39,415 bases of DNA from Bacteroidales bacterium (GCA_017508895.1 JAFWRA010000094.1:1-39415), one strand, 5' to 3'. Positions 15,528 through 25,345 are shown, numbered from the stretch's first letter. Made by a program: numbers and translations. Notes: a model not told the origin generated them from the letters alone.

Positions 15528-17546
15528 ATGAAAAATTGTAACTTTTTGAAAATGTTTGTGTTGGCATCATTCATCATGCCAACCTTATTTGCCAATGCGC
15601 AGTCGAAGCTCGACAAGCAAGTGTTGATGACCATTGGCGACCAAGACATCACCGTGAAGGAGTTCTGTGATGTGTATTACAAGAACAACCTCAAAAGCGA
15701 TGTCATCGAGAAGAAATCCGTTGATGAATACCTCGACCTTTTCACGACTTTCCGCATGAAGGTGATGGAAGCCGAAAGTTTGCAATTGGACACCAGCGCG
15801 AAATTCCAAAAGGAACTGGCTGGCTACCGCAAGCAGTTGGCCAAGCCTTTCATGAGCAGCGACGACATCACTGAAGAGCTGTTGCAGGAAGCCTACCAGC
15901 GCAAGTTGAAGGACATCCGTGCCTCCCACATCCTCATCCGCTGCGACAAGAACGCCATGCCTTCCGACACGTTGAGGGCCTACAACAAAGCCATGGAGAT
16001 ACGCAAAAAAGCCCTGAAAGGTGAAGACTTTGGCGACCTCGCTGTGCGTTATTCGGAAGACCCATCAGCGAAAGACATGGAAGCCACCGACCAAGCTCCT
16101 GCCCGTCCAGGCAACCGTGGCGACCTTGGCTATTTCACTGTGTTTGACATGGTTTATCCTTTTGAGACGGGAGCCTACAACACCAAGGAAGGCGAAATCT
16201 CCATGCCCGTACGCAGCGATTTCGGCTACCATATTATTAAGGTGCAAAGTATAACCGATGCCATGGGTTCCATCCAAGCCGCCCACATCTTCATGCAACT
16301 GCCCTTCGACGCCCCCGAAGATGAAGTGGCAGCAGCACAACAAAAGGCCAACAACATCTATAACGAACTGATGGCCCAAGAAGGCAAGAACTGGAGCGAG
16401 ATGGTGAAGCAATATTCCGACGACAGAGGCACCGTGCAACGCGACGGCGCCCTGACTTCCTTTACCGTCAGCCGCATCGTCCCCGAGTTTATTGAAGCCT
16501 GCAAGTCATTGGAAATTGGACAGATTGCAAAACCCATCCGTACCAACTATGGCTTCCATATCATCAAATTGTTGGGCAAATCGGGAGTCGGACCTTTTGA
16601 AAAAGAGTCAAAAGCCTTGAGCGAGCGCATCGAGAAAGACATGCGTTCCAAGAAGTCGGAAGAGGTAGTCCTCAAGCAGGTGAAAAGCGAATACAAGTTC
16701 AAGCAGAACGACAAGAACCTGGAAGCTTTCATGGCCACCGTCGACAGCAGCATCCTCCGAAATGCATACGTGCCTGCCGACAACGTCGACATGAACGCCA
16801 CCCTGTTTAGCATGGAAGGCAACCCGACCAAGGTGAGCGATTTCGTCAACTACATCAAAGGCAACATGAAACCGCAAAAATACGTCACTCCCGCCACCTA
16901 TGCCTACCAACTTTACGAAGCCTTCTCCAGAGAAACGGCCTTGAACTATGCCGACTCCCGTCTCGAGGACAAGTATCCAGAATTCAAGGCTTTAGTTCAA
17001 GAATACAAGGACGGCATCTTGCTCTTCGACCTCATGGATCGCGAAGTGTGGGACAAGGCTGTGAAAGACACCTTAGGTCTGCAAGAATTCCACGCACGCA
17101 ATGCTTCCAAATACATGTGGGATGAACGCGCTCATGCATACATCATCACAGTGACTCGTCAAGAATCCTTGCCCAAGGTGAAAGCACTTTTAGACAGCGG
17201 CATCGTTCTCGACAGCTTAAGGAGCACCCTGCAACGCGATTCCATCAACTACACCTTTGTGCGTAAGGGCTACTACCAAAAAGGCGACAACCAATATGTC
17301 GACCAAACGCAATGGAAGGTTGGCGTCAGAAACGAAATTCCCTCTACCGTCGACCAAAGCACCGTCATCGTTTGTATCGATGAGTTGCGCAAGCCCGAAC
17401 CTAAGACCCTCAAAGAAGCCCGAGGCCTTGTCACCTCTGACTATCAAGTGGAGCTCGAACAAAAATGGGTGAAGTCGCTGAAAGAAAAATATCCAGTGAA
17501 AATCGACGAAAAAGTGCTGGATAAAGTCAGAAAGATGTATCAATGA
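15528..17546 (+). CDS. Periplasmic peptidyl-prolyl isomerase with two parvulin domains
   Basis: 672 aa with a signal peptide (MKNCNFLKMFVLASFIM ... ANAQ). A SurA_N-like helical region (about 25-125) precedes two parvulin/rotamase domains, about 128-245 (RASHILIRCD ... DFGYHIIKV) and 248-350 (AAHIFMQLPF ... NYGFHIIKLLG). The second has diverged least at the His-rich ends. A long C-terminal region of about 300 residues, mostly charged and helical, is specific to the Bacteroidota members. It should assist outer-membrane protein folding. Its last four bases overlap the next ORF as ATGA, so the two are translationally coupled. Confidence 0.9.
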   Translation: MKNCNFLKMFVLASFIMPTLFANAQSKLDKQVLMTIGDQDITVKEFCDVYYKNNLKSDVIEKKSVDEYLDLFTTFRMKVMEAESLQLDTSAKFQKELAGYRKQLAKPFMSSDDITEELLQEAYQRKLKDIRASHILIRCDKNAMPSDTLRAYNKAMEIRKKALKGEDFGDLAVRYSEDPSAKDMEATDQAPARPGNRGDLGYFTVFDMVYPFETGAYNTKEGEISMPVRSDFGYHIIKVQSITDAMGSIQAAHIFMQLPFDAPEDEVAAAQQKANNIYNELMAQEGKNWSEMVKQYSDDRGTVQRDGALTSFTVSRIVPEFIEACKSLEIGQIAKPIRTNYGFHIIKLLGKSGVGPFEKESKALSERIEKDMRSKKSEEVVLKQVKSEYKFKQNDKNLEAFMATVDSSILRNAYVPADNVDMNATLFSMEGNPTKVSDFVNYIKGNMKPQKYVTPATYAYQLYEAFSRETALNYADSRLEDKYPEFKALVQEYKDGILLFDLMDREVWDKAVKDTLGLQEFHARNASKYMWDERAHAYIITVTRQESLPKVKALLDSGIVLDSLRSTLQRDSINYTFVRKGYYQKGDNQYVDQTQWKVGVRNEIPSTVDQSTVIVCIDELRKPEPKTLKEARGLVTSDYQVELEQKWVKSLKEKYPVKIDEKVLDKVRKMYQ

Positions 17547-18424
17547 ACAAGTTAGGCGTTCTTATTGGTATCACTTCCCTACTGCTACTGGCGAGCTGCG
17601 ACTTCTTTCAGAAAAAAACGAAAGAAGTCGTAGTGGCTGAGTGTTACGGCAAGTATCTCTATGAGTCGGACCTCGTAGGGATAGTTCCCGCAGGCACCTC
17701 CATCATGGACAGCATCCAAAGTGTCAGCACATTCATCGACTCCTGGATTAGGAGACAGGTGCTGATCCATCAGGCCGAGAACAACCTCGAGAAGGAAGAG
17801 CTCGCTTTCCAAAAGCAGATAGAAGAATACCGGAACTCGCTTGTCATCTACACCTACGAAAGCCAACTCATCAACCAGAAGTTGGACACCATTGTCAGCG
17901 AAGATGAAATCGCCGACTACTATGAACAGCATAAAGAGGACTTCCAACTCCGTAACACGATGGTCAAAGCGGCATACGTCATCCTCGACGAAGGATGCCC
18001 TCATAAAGAAACCTTCCAAAAACTGTTGAGTGACCCTGACACATTGCTGCTGCAAAACATCGACGTTCTAGCGACCTATTATGCCGTGAAGAACTACCTT
18101 GATGTAGACCATTGGATGCGTTTGGACGAACTAACCAGCCTCATCCCCATTGAGATCTTCAATGCCGAGAGTTTCCTAAAGAAAACCAAGTACGTCTGTT
18201 TCGACATGAACGAATTCACCTATATCGTGCGTTTTGTCGACTACCTCCTTGAAGAAAGCACCTCGCCTTTGGAGATGGAGTGCGACAACATCAAAAGCGT
18301 CATCCTGGCCCATCGCAAGCAAGCCTTGCTTGAGAAAATGAAGACTTCACTCTACAACAAAGCCAAAAGGGAACATGCGTTTGAAGTGTATGTGGGCTCA
18401 CCTACTTTATATAACGCCGATTAA
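17543..18424 (+). CDS. SurA_N-like lipoprotein lacking a rotamase domain
   Basis: 293 aa. The signal peptide ends in a lipobox LLASC (Cys19), so it is lipid-anchored. The body is helical and charged (IDSWIRRQVLIHQAENNLEKEE, then a YYEQHKEDF motif). It resembles the chaperone arms of SurA/PpiC proteins, but no parvulin core can be seen. ATG 17543 overlaps the preceding stop by 4 bp. Its position between two parvulin chaperones suggests an accessory role in outer-membrane protein transit. Annotation pipelines often call this group 'peptidylprolyl isomerase', which the missing catalytic domain does not support. Confidence 0.75.
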   Translation: MNKLGVLIGITSLLLLASCDFFQKKTKEVVVAECYGKYLYESDLVGIVPAGTSIMDSIQSVSTFIDSWIRRQVLIHQAENNLEKEELAFQKQIEEYRNSLVIYTYESQLINQKLDTIVSEDEIADYYEQHKEDFQLRNTMVKAAYVILDEGCPHKETFQKLLSDPDTLLLQNIDVLATYYAVKNYLDVDHWMRLDELTSLIPIEIFNAESFLKKTKYVCFDMNEFTYIVRFVDYLLEESTSPLEMECDNIKSVILAHRKQALLEKMKTSLYNKAKREHAFEVYVGSPTLYNAD

Positions 18425-18498
18425 GCCGGCAATTTCTACAGGCTCAACGGCCTCGGTCAATGAGCTGACAACAAGTTGAAATACTGAAATAAGAAACA

Positions 18499-19878
18499 AT
18501 GAAAAGAAACTGGATTATCATTGCACTCATGCTAATAGCCTTGCCGACGATAGCACAAAACCGTCAACCACAGGTGATTGACAAGGTGGTGGCCGTTGTC
18601 GGAAAGAACATCATCCTGCAATCGGATATTGAGAACCAATATATCCAATACCGTATGCAAGGCATGGCCGAAGGCACGGGTCAGGAAGTACGCACCCGCA
18701 TTTTAGAGGACCTATTGCTTCAGAAACTCATGCTCAACCAGGCTGAGATGGACAGTATCACAGTGACCGATGAGGAAGTGGAAAGGCAAATGGACCAAAA
18801 GCTCCAATACTTCATCAGTAGATTTGGCTCAAAGGAGAAGATGGAGGCTCAATTTGGAAAAACCTTGACCGAAATCAAAGACGAGCTGCGCAAAGGCCAG
18901 AAAGACCAGATGCTTCAAGAACAGGTACAGAACAAGATTATGGAGAGCGTTGCCGTGACGCCCCAAGAAGTGAAAGATTTCTTTTTATCCATACCCAAAG
19001 ACAGCCTACCCACCGTCAACCCTGAATACGAAATTGTGCAGATTGTGAAGCGTCCGCCCGTCAGCATCGACGAGAAGCTGATTGTGAAAGACCGCCTCTA
19101 CCAAATCCGTAAACGTATCTTGGAAGGCGAAAGCTCCTTCTCAACCATGGCTGTGCTTTATTCCGAAGACCCAGGCTCGGCGCGACAAGGTGGAGAACTT
19201 GGTTTGACAGGCAGAGGCGAATGGGCCACCGAGTTTGAAAACGTTGCCTTCAACCTTCACGATGGCGAAATCTCAGATGTGGTGGAAACCCAATTCGGTT
19301 TCCATATCATCCAACTCATTGAGAAACGCGATAATATGGTCAACTGCCGCCACATCCTACTACAAGCCAAAGTGCCCATCGAGGCCTTGGAGAAAGCCCA
19401 AAGCGAACTTGATTCCGTGGCACAACTCATCCGCAACGGTGACATGACCTTTGAGGAAGCCTGCAAGAAATACAGCGATGACGACTCAAAGAGCAACGGA
19501 GGTTATCTGACCAATGCCGCCACAGGAGGCAACCGACTCAGTATGCAAGACTTGCAAGAATTGGAGATGAGCTATCCCGAATACAAAAACCTCGCATTCG
19601 TGATCAGCCGCCTCGAAGTCGGTCAAATCAGCGACCCTTTGCCCATGACCACCAATGAAAACAAGGACGCTTTCCGCCTCATCATGGTCAAGAGCAAGAC
19701 CGAGTCCCATCAAGCCAACTTGAAAGACGACTACCACCTCATCCAAAGCTGGGCCCTCAACCAGAAACGCCAAGAAGCCATCGGCAAATGGGTGAAAAAC
19801 AAAGCCGCCAAGGCCTATATCCGTCTTGACGACACCTTCAAAAACAGCGAATTTTATTACGATTGGAACATTCAATGA
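18499..19878 (+). CDS. surA: SurA-type periplasmic chaperone / peptidyl-prolyl isomerase
   Basis: 459 aa with a signal peptide (MKRNWIIIALMLIALPTIAQ). The SurA_N segment (QVIDKVVAVVGKNIILQSDIE, in outline) is characteristic. Two parvulin domains follow at about 175-278 (EDPGSARQGGELG, QFGFHIIQ) and 285-400 (CRHILLQAK, YSDDDSKSNGGYL), and a C-terminal helix closes the fold. SurA escorts unfolded outer-membrane proteins to the BAM machine. The 74-bp spacer before it is the longest in this operon and shows no clear promoter. It ends in an ATGA overlap with the MoxR gene. Confidence 0.93.
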   Translation: MKRNWIIIALMLIALPTIAQNRQPQVIDKVVAVVGKNIILQSDIENQYIQYRMQGMAEGTGQEVRTRILEDLLLQKLMLNQAEMDSITVTDEEVERQMDQKLQYFISRFGSKEKMEAQFGKTLTEIKDELRKGQKDQMLQEQVQNKIMESVAVTPQEVKDFFLSIPKDSLPTVNPEYEIVQIVKRPPVSIDEKLIVKDRLYQIRKRILEGESSFSTMAVLYSEDPGSARQGGELGLTGRGEWATEFENVAFNLHDGEISDVVETQFGFHIIQLIEKRDNMVNCRHILLQAKVPIEALEKAQSELDSVAQLIRNGDMTFEEACKKYSDDDSKSNGGYLTNAATGGNRLSMQDLQELEMSYPEYKNLAFVISRLEVGQISDPLPMTTNENKDAFRLIMVKSKTESHQANLKDDYHLIQSWALNQKRQEAIGKWVKNKAAKAYIRLDDTFKNSEFYYDWNIQ

Positions 19879-20840
19879 CAAACTATGCTTCAGATGTCGA
19901 CGGTGCCAAGGCATTGGTCGAGAAATATGAAACCCTCCGCAAGGAAATCGGAAAAGTCATCGTCGGACAACATGACATTATCCACGACACCATCCTGTCC
20001 ATCTTCTGCCAAGGCCATGTGCTGCTTGTCGGCGTGCCTGGCTTGGCCAAAACCCTGTTGGTGAACACTATTGGCAAGTCACTTGGCCTGAGTTTCAGCC
20101 GCATCCAGTTCACACCCGACCTGATGCCTTCCGACATCGTGGGCACCGAGATTTTGGATGAGTCGCGACAATTCAAGTTCATCAAAGGCCCTGTCTTCGC
20201 CAACATCGTATTGGCCGACGAAATCAACCGTACTCCACCCAAAACGCAAGCCGCCCTTTTGGAAGCCATGCAAGAGAAGAGCATCACCGTGTCGGGCAAG
20301 ACCTACAAGTTACAAGAGCCGTTCTTCGTCTTGGCCACCCAAAACCCCATCGAACAAGAAGGCACCTATCCCCTGCCCGAAGCCCAGCTCGACCGCTTCA
20401 TGTTCAACCTCATGCTTGACTATCCTTCGTATGACGAGGAAATCGACATCGTAAAGAACACCACCGTGGGCAATGTGGCCGAAGTGCATGCCGTGCTTTC
20501 ACCTGAGGAGATTTTGTACTTCCAACAGTTGGTACGCCGCGTACCAGTGCCCGATAACGTATATGAATATGCGGTAAATCTGGTTGCCCAGACCCGACCT
20601 CACACGGATAAAGCCCACGAATGGGCCAACCGTTATCTCAGCTGGGGAGCAGGACCACGCGCCTCGCAATACCTCATCATCGGTGCCAAGGCCAACGCCC
20701 TGCTGACCGGCAAATACTCCCCCGATATCGAAGACGTGCAACGCGTAGCCATCCCGATTCTGCGCCACCGCATCATCCGCAACTATACCGCTGAAGCAGA
20801 AGGCGTTTCGATTGAAAACATTATCGACACATTGAAATAA
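19875..20840 (+). CDS. MoxR-family AAA+ ATPase
   Basis: I choose ATG 19875 (MTNYASD, 321 aa), which overlaps the surA stop as ATGA; an in-frame TTG at 19863 is less likely. Motifs: Walker A GVPGLAKT, Walker B VLADEINR, the MoxR signature [20 protein letters not shown], and sensor 2 region [11 protein letters not shown]. MoxR proteins are metal-cofactor or complex-assembly chaperones that normally sit beside DUF58 and VWA genes. Here none follows: a long hairpin ends the operon at once. Its coupling to surA is therefore the best clue to its role. MoxR partners may lie elsewhere in the genome. Confidence 0.93.
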   Translation: MTNYASDVDGAKALVEKYETLRKEIGKVIVGQHDIIHDTILSIFCQGHVLLVGVPGLAKTLLVNTIGKSLGLSFSRIQFTPDLMPSDIVGTEILDESRQFKFIKGPVFANIVLADEINRTPPKTQAALLEAMQEKSITVSGKTYKLQEPFFVLATQNPIEQEGTYPLPEAQLDRFMFNLMLDYPSYDEEIDIVKNTTVGNVAEVHAVLSPEEILYFQQLVRRVPVPDNVYEYAVNLVAQTRPHTDKAHEWANRYLSWGAGPRASQYLIIGAKANALLTGKYSPDIEDVQRVAIPILRHRIIRNYTAEAEGVSIENIIDTLK

Positions 20841-20844
20841 TTGT

Positions 20845-20919
20845 TTGTAGGGCTGTCGTATTACGGCAGCCGCTGTAATGGTTTGCAACAGCGGCTACCA
20901 CGATGTGACAGCCCTACAA
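20845..20919. repeat. 75-nt long imperfect hairpin, probable repeat element and terminator
   Basis: Outer arms 20845-20857 and 20907-20919 pair perfectly (13 bp, TTGTAGGGCTGTC). The inner arms AGCCGCTGT (20868-20876) and ACAGCGGCT (20888-20896) also pair. It fills the 81-bp gap between the convergent moxR and lipoprotein genes. The left end carries GTAG. One arm recurs at 2673-2698, so it belongs to an interspersed family and is not a plain terminator. Confidence 0.8.
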
Positions 20920-20921
20920 GA

Positions 20922-21953
20922 TTAATTCTTTCCTCCAATAAACTTGAAGCCCCATTTATCCTCTGACAACAAATCGGGCACCGTTTCACCACCCAAACCC
21001 ACGGCATGACTCACTGTGAACCGTGACGAGAAAACCCCGTAACCACCGTTCATAGGAGAAAGATCGCTTTCGCCCAAGCCAGGTTCCAACAAGGCCTCAC
21101 TGGCATGAACATATTGGTTCAGTTTGTCACCACCTGCTGTAATGATGACATCAACAGGATAGTCGCCGAAGAAGCGCTTCAAGCTATCATTGGCAACGGT
21201 ATCATCGCCAATGAACTTCTCCAATTCCTCATAAAAAGTTCGCGGCCAGTAATAGAATACATAAAAACCGTTATTCGTACTGATTGACAGGTCATAGTCT
21301 TCATACGTTCCAATATACCAACGCATGGTACGCAGCACGGAATCGCCGTCGGGCGTGCGTTGTTCTTTGAAATTAAAGGCAAAATAGATTTCATAGTAAG
21401 CCGCATTAATGGCAGGCCGAAAAAGGAAATGCCTTGGAACAGCATTGATATATTGTTTCGAAAAGTTCACGCCTAAGCTCTGCACATCGAAATAACCGTC
21501 TCCCACCAGCTTGGTCTTGGTAGTCAATGTGGATTCGGGCAGGGCAACTTTAAGTTTATAGCTGTAGTTTTTTGTGTCGGTGTTCATCGGCAGCCGTTCT
21601 GTCGTGTAATACATCTTCTGCAAGGGTGCATAGAAAAGACCCTGCGACTTGTCGCGGATGGTAATTGTATCAAGGATAAACTCTCGAACGGAATCGCCAT
21701 TGCAGTATTCGACGATACGCGCATCCAATTTGCCTGAATAATTGCTCGAGTCAGGGTTAAGGGCGGATTCGTAAGGGTCACCCTGCACATAAAAAGAACG
21801 CGTTATTTTGATGAAGTTGGTGTCGGCATTGACATCAAGTACGCCATAGACAATCGGGAACTCCTTATAGTCGGCATAAACATTGACATCCGTCGAGCAC
21901 GAGGCGAAAAAAGCCATAAGAGGCATGTAAAACAACAATAAAACTCTTTTCAT
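20922..21953 (-). CDS. Lipoprotein, DUF4249-like (uncertain)
   Basis: Starting at ATG 21953 (MKRVLLLFYMPL) gives 343 aa; three extra residues are possible from 21962. A lipobox FFASC marks lipid attachment. The mature part begins with a beta-rich domain (FPIVYGVLDVNADTNFIKITRSF) like the first immunoglobulin-type fold of DUF4249, followed by a long beta-rich region with paired aromatic residues. DUF4249 proteins often neighbour TonB-dependent receptors, but none is present here. It has a consensus promoter and stands alone, converging on the 20.85-kb hairpin. Confidence 0.7.
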   Translation of the reverse strand: MKRVLLLFYMPLMAFFASCSTDVNVYADYKEFPIVYGVLDVNADTNFIKITRSFYVQGDPYESALNPDSSNYSGKLDARIVEYCNGDSVREFILDTITIRDKSQGLFYAPLQKMYYTTERLPMNTDTKNYSYKLKVALPESTLTTKTKLVGDGYFDVQSLGVNFSKQYINAVPRHFLFRPAINAAYYEIYFAFNFKEQRTPDGDSVLRTMRWYIGTYEDYDLSISTNNGFYVFYYWPRTFYEELEKFIGDDTVANDSLKRFFGDYPVDVIITAGGDKLNQYVHASEALLEPGLGESDLSPMNGGYGVFSSRFTVSHAVGLGGETVPDLLSEDKWGFKFIGGKN

Positions 21954-21982
21954 CTTTGCCATTCGTTTGATGATTCACGCGA

Positions 21983-22013
21983 CAAAACTACAAATAAATT
22001 CGTTTCAAACAAA
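21983..22013 (-). promoter_or_regulatory. Promoter of the lipoprotein gene (TTTG, 19 bp, TAGTTTTG)
   Basis: The complement of 21983-21990 is TAGTTTTG and the complement of 22010-22013 is TTTG, with exactly 19 bp between the TTG and the -7 element. Confidence 0.75.
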
Positions 22014-22057
22014 TTATTTCCGCTTTATTTTACATTTTTTCTCTTTTTGATTACACA

Positions 22058-22110
22058 AAAAACCGACCGCCTATAGATTCCTAAGGGAATGACATAGACG
22101 GTCGGTTTTT
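22058..22110 (-). terminator. Terminator of the rsfS-ftsH-LUD operon
   Basis: AAAAACCGACCG (22058-22069) pairs with CGGTCGGTTTTT (22099-22110). Inner segments (CTAT/ATAG, ATTCC/GGAAT) extend the stem. On the minus strand a T-run follows, 18 bp after the LUD stop codon. Confidence 0.88.
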
Positions 22111-22127
22111 ATAGTCAGCGTTTTTTT

Positions 22128-22802
22128 CTATTCCTCATCCACCAAGAACACAGCCACCTGGCGGATGCCACTGGCACCTATGACCAAGGTTTGTTCGATG
22201 TCGGTGCTGCGGCTCGGTCCAGTGATGATGGTCATCTGCGAAGGTTTGTTTTTCGCATATTTCCTCCTCACGGTTTGGAATGCCGCCCTCATGCCTGGCA
22301 CAATCTGCTCGGTAGTGGCAAACACCAACAAAGTGTCGGGCAAAGCGTAAGCCTCGCGTGTCTGGGTTAAGGTGTCAGAAAGAACAATACTGCCTGTCTG
22401 TGCCACCAAGCACTCGCAACCCGTCAGACTGACGAGTTTTTGCTTGGGCTCGCGTTCCTTATTCTCTGTATAGGGGATGCCATACTTGTCCAGAAGACGT
22501 TGCATCTCTGGGCAGGTGCACCACAGCGGCTCCCAGCCATTCTCGGGTGCCAGTTGTTTGATGCACTCGACAAACTCAGCCTCGCTCTCCAAGTAGATGA
22601 AGATCCCTCCATACTCCTTGAAGTTCTGCACAAAAGTGATGGCCGTTCCATCCTCTTCCTTGATAGGCACCCACGTCTCGGTGCGTTGGTCGATATCCTT
22701 AAACAATGCCTCCTGTCGCTCGATGAGGGCATTACGCACCCTGGCAAGCATTTGCTCCTTAAAGGTGGTGTCGGTGTTTTCTCCTTTGTTGTCCCAGGCC
22801 AT
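22128..22802 (-). CDS. LUD-domain (LutC/YkgG-type) protein
   Basis: 224 aa, cytoplasmic. The C-terminal half carries the LUD signature: GCECLVAQTGSIVLSD, a LPDTLLVFA segment and ITGPSRSTDIEQTLVIGASG. In other bacteria LutC works with LutA and LutB in lactate oxidation, but neither is present. In Bacteroidota this single LUD protein is commonly found directly after ftsH, so its role may differ. It begins 5 bp after the ftsH stop, in one operon with rsfS and ftsH, and ends at a strong terminator. Confidence 0.88.
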   Translation of the reverse strand: MAWDNKGENTDTTFKEQMLARVRNALIERQEALFKDIDQRTETWVPIKEEDGTAITFVQNFKEYGGIFIYLESEAEFVECIKQLAPENGWEPLWCTCPEMQRLLDKYGIPYTENKEREPKQKLVSLTGCECLVAQTGSIVLSDTLTQTREAYALPDTLLVFATTEQIVPGMRAAFQTVRRKYAKNKPSQMTIITGPSRSTDIEQTLVIGASGIRQVAVFLVDEE

Positions 22803-22807
22803 GGCGT

Positions 22808-24853
22808 TTATGCGTTTTCAGGTTGGTTTTCAGGTTGATTCTCTGCTTGGCTTTCAGCTGCCTTCAAGGCCGCATTCTTCAGTTTCTCGTCTTCAGAGTT
22901 GTCCCAAGGACGTTTGCCAAAGATGCGTTCCAAGTCCTCTCCGAAGATAACCTCTTCTTCGATGAGTTTGTTGGCCAATTCCGAAAGGCCTTCTCGGTGG
23001 TCGGTAAGGATGGCAACTGCGTCTTTATATGCCTTCTCGACGATGAAGCTCACGCGCTGGTCTATGGTCTCGGCGGTCTTCTCGCTGAAAGGTTTGGTGA
23101 AGCTATAGTCCTGCTGCCCCGTTGAGTCATAGTAACTCAGGTTACCGATTTCCTCGTCCAAGCCATAATAGGTCACCATGGCAAAGGCCTGTTTGGTGAC
23201 TTTCTCAAGGTCAGACAAGGCGCCGGTGGAAATCTGTCCAAAGACCACCTGCTCAGCCGCACGACCGCCCAAGGTGGCAATCATCTCGTGGTACATCTGC
23301 TCCTTGGTGGTAATTTGACGTTCCTCGGGCAGATACCATGCGGCACCCAGCGAGTTGCCACGCGGCACGATGGTCACCTTCACCAAAGGATGGGCAAACT
23401 GCAGCAACCAGCTCGTTGTGGCATGGCCCGCCTCATGGAAGGCGATGACCTTCTTCTCTTCGGGTGAGATGATCTTATTCTTCTTCTCGAGGCCTCCGAT
23501 GATGCGGTCGACAGCATCCAAGAAATCCTGCTTATCAATCTCTTCCTTGCCTTTGCGGGCAGCCATCAACGCGGCTTCATTACACACGTTGGCGATGTCG
23601 GCACCCGAGAAGCCCGGGGTCTGCTTGGCCAAGAAGTCTTTGTCGACATCGTTGCCAAGCTTCAAGCCACGCATGTGCACCTCAAAGATTTCCTTACGAC
23701 CTACTATATCAGGCAGCTCCACATAGATCTGACGATCGAAACGTCCGGCACGGAGCAAGGCTTTGTCGAGGATGTCGGCACGGTTGGTGGCAGCCAACAC
23801 AATGACACCTGAGTTGGTGCCAAAACCATCCATTTCGGTAAGCAACTGGTTCAGCGTGCTCTCACGTTCGTCGTTACCGCCTGTGATGGCGCTCTTGCCA
23901 CGGGCACGTCCAATGGCATCGATTTCGTCGATGAAGATGATGCACGGTGCTTTCGACTTGGCGTTGTTGAACAGGTCGCGGACACGCGAAGCACCCACGC
24001 CGACAAACATCTCCACGAAGTCGGAGCCCGATAGGCTGAAGAAAGGCACGTTGGCCTCGCCTGCCACCGACTTGGCCAGCAGGGTCTTACCCGTTCCAGG
24101 AGGGCCAACCAAAAGCACTCCTTTTGGAATCTTACCGCCCAATTTGGTGTATTTCTCCGGATTCTTCAGGAAGTCAACGACCTCCATAATCTCTACCTTG
24201 GCCTCTTCCAAACCTGCAACATCTTTGAAGGTCACGTTGACATTGCTGCTGTTCTTGTCATAAAGCTGAGCCCTTGACTTACCGATATTGAAAATCGACC
24301 CAGCGCCGCCACCCATGCTGCGACCCATGCCGCGAATGAGCACGATATAAAACACAGCGAGCAGCGCCAATGGTATCAGCCACTCAAAGATGCTACCCAT
24401 CCAGTTATTTCGTCTTACATTGCTGATATACACGGGATTGGACACGTCTTGCTGGGCATTCTCCACCATCTCCTCAAAACGTTCCAAAGAGCCGATTTTA
24501 TAGGAATAGTTCGGATATTCGGTAATGCCGTCAGCATTGGTAGTCACGTCAGGAAAATAGATTGCCAAGCCTTTCTTGTTCAGATAAATCTCGGCATCCT
24601 CGCGATTGACAAGTTCGATTTTGCCCACCTCTTCCTTTTTTAGCAACTCGATGAGTTTGCCTTGATCAATATCCTCTTGTGGGGTGACAGAACCTCTGCC
24701 AAAAAAGTTCACACCAATCAGCACAGCGAACAAAATGACATAGATCCACATCAAGTTGAACCGTCTCTTGCCATTCGGTTTCTGATTGGGTTGGTTAGGC
24801 TGGTCGGGCTGGTTTGGATTGTTGCCAGACCCTTTAGTCTCGTTATTCTCCAT
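22808..24853 (-). CDS. ftsH: ATP-dependent membrane zinc metalloprotease FtsH
   Basis: 681 aa. An Asn/Gln/Pro-rich cytoplasmic tail is followed by the first membrane segment (about 33-51), a periplasmic FtsH-extracellular domain and a second membrane segment (about 153-172). The AAA domain has Walker A GPPGTGKT (250-257), Walker [13 protein letters not shown] and the SRH with arginine fingers RAGRFDRQI. The zinc site is HEAGH (473-477) with the third ligand in the LSDLEKVT region. It degrades misfolded membrane proteins and regulatory proteins. The C-terminal tail is a repetitive Glu/Asn/Gln stretch ([15 protein letters not shown]). It follows rsfS by 24 bp and precedes the LUD gene by 5 bp. 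Confidence 0.98.
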   Translation of the reverse strand: MENNETKGSGNNPNQPDQPNQPNQKPNGKRRFNLMWIYVILFAVLIGVNFFGRGSVTPQEDIDQGKLIELLKKEEVGKIELVNREDAEIYLNKKGLAIYFPDVTTNADGITEYPNYSYKIGSLERFEEMVENAQQDVSNPVYISNVRRNNWMGSIFEWLIPLALLAVFYIVLIRGMGRSMGGGAGSIFNIGKSRAQLYDKNSSNVNVTFKDVAGLEEAKVEIMEVVDFLKNPEKYTKLGGKIPKGVLLVGPPGTGKTLLAKSVAGEANVPFFSLSGSDFVEMFVGVGASRVRDLFNNAKSKAPCIIFIDEIDAIGRARGKSAITGGNDERESTLNQLLTEMDGFGTNSGVIVLAATNRADILDKALLRAGRFDRQIYVELPDIVGRKEIFEVHMRGLKLGNDVDKDFLAKQTPGFSGADIANVCNEAALMAARKGKEEIDKQDFLDAVDRIIGGLEKKNKIISPEEKKVIAFHEAGHATTSWLLQFAHPLVKVTIVPRGNSLGAAWYLPEERQITTKEQMYHEMIATLGGRAAEQVVFGQISTGALSDLEKVTKQAFAMVTYYGLDEEIGNLSYYDSTGQQDYSFTKPFSEKTAETIDQRVSFIVEKAYKDAVAILTDHREGLSELANKLIEEEVIFGEDLERIFGKRPWDNSEDEKLKNAALKAAESQAENQPENQPENA

Positions 24854-24877
24854 TGTAAAACTTTGATTTTGAAATGA

Positions 24878-25255
24878 TTATTCTTCGGTCGCCTTCACGA
24901 TTCTCTCGGCATCGGCCCATAGTTCCTCCAATTTGTAAAACTCGCGCTTCGATTCTAGGAAAACATGTACGACGACATCCACGAAGTCTATCAAAATCCA
25001 TTCCGTATTTTCGCGACCCTCCACATGGTAGGGTTTGTTGTGCGTCTTTTCAAAAACCACCTCTTCCACCTTATCGGCGATGGCATCCACCTGCGTTTTG
25101 GAAGGGGCATGGCAGATGACAAAATAATCTGTCACAGCGGTGGTGATCTCCCTCAAGTCGAGGGTGACGATGTCTTTGCCTTTCACGGCTTCCATGGCCT
25201 CAATCGTTGCGGCCACAATCTCTTCAACGTTATCTGTTTGATGTCTGACTCTCAT
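24878..25255 (-). CDS. rsfS: Ribosome silencing factor RsfS
   Basis: 125 aa, typical length. The conserved blocks are TLDLREITTAVTDYFVICHA, SKTQVDAIADKVEE and EWILIDFVDVVVHVFLES followed by REFYKLEELW. RsfS binds ribosomal protein L14 and blocks 50S-30S joining during starvation. It opens the operon rsfS-ftsH-LUD, an order often seen in Bacteroidota. Confidence 0.96.
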   Translation of the reverse strand: MRVRHQTDNVEEIVAATIEAMEAVKGKDIVTLDLREITTAVTDYFVICHAPSKTQVDAIADKVEEVVFEKTHNKPYHVEGRENTEWILIDFVDVVVHVFLESKREFYKLEELWADAERIVKATEE

Positions 25256-25274
25256 AATCGTAAAAAATGGACTG

Positions 25275-25282
25275 CAAATTTA
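25275..25282 (-). promoter_or_regulatory. -7 element (TAAATTTG) for rsfS
   Basis: The complement of CAAATTTA, 20 bp before the rsfS ATG. It is back to back with the promoter of the HAD gene at 25324. Confidence 0.6.
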
Positions 25283-25323
25283 AGCATTTTTGCAATAACA
25301 ACTGGAATTTGCCAAAAATTCCG

Positions 25324-25331
25324 TATTTTTG
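25324..25331 (+). promoter_or_regulatory. -7 element (TATTTTTG) for the HAD phosphatase
   Basis: It matches TAnnTTTG, 15 bp before ATG 25346 and 21 bp before the alternative ATG 25352. Confidence 0.65.
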
Positions 25332-25345
25332 AAGCGTAAAATCTT

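Noticed and set aside
19863..19875. Alternative TTG start for the MoxR gene
   Set aside because: ATG 19875 gives the same ATGA overlap seen at 17543 and needs no rare start codon.
22128..22802. Lactate utilisation (lutABC) operon
   Set aside because: Only a LUD protein is present; lutA and lutB are absent and the neighbours are ftsH and rsfS.
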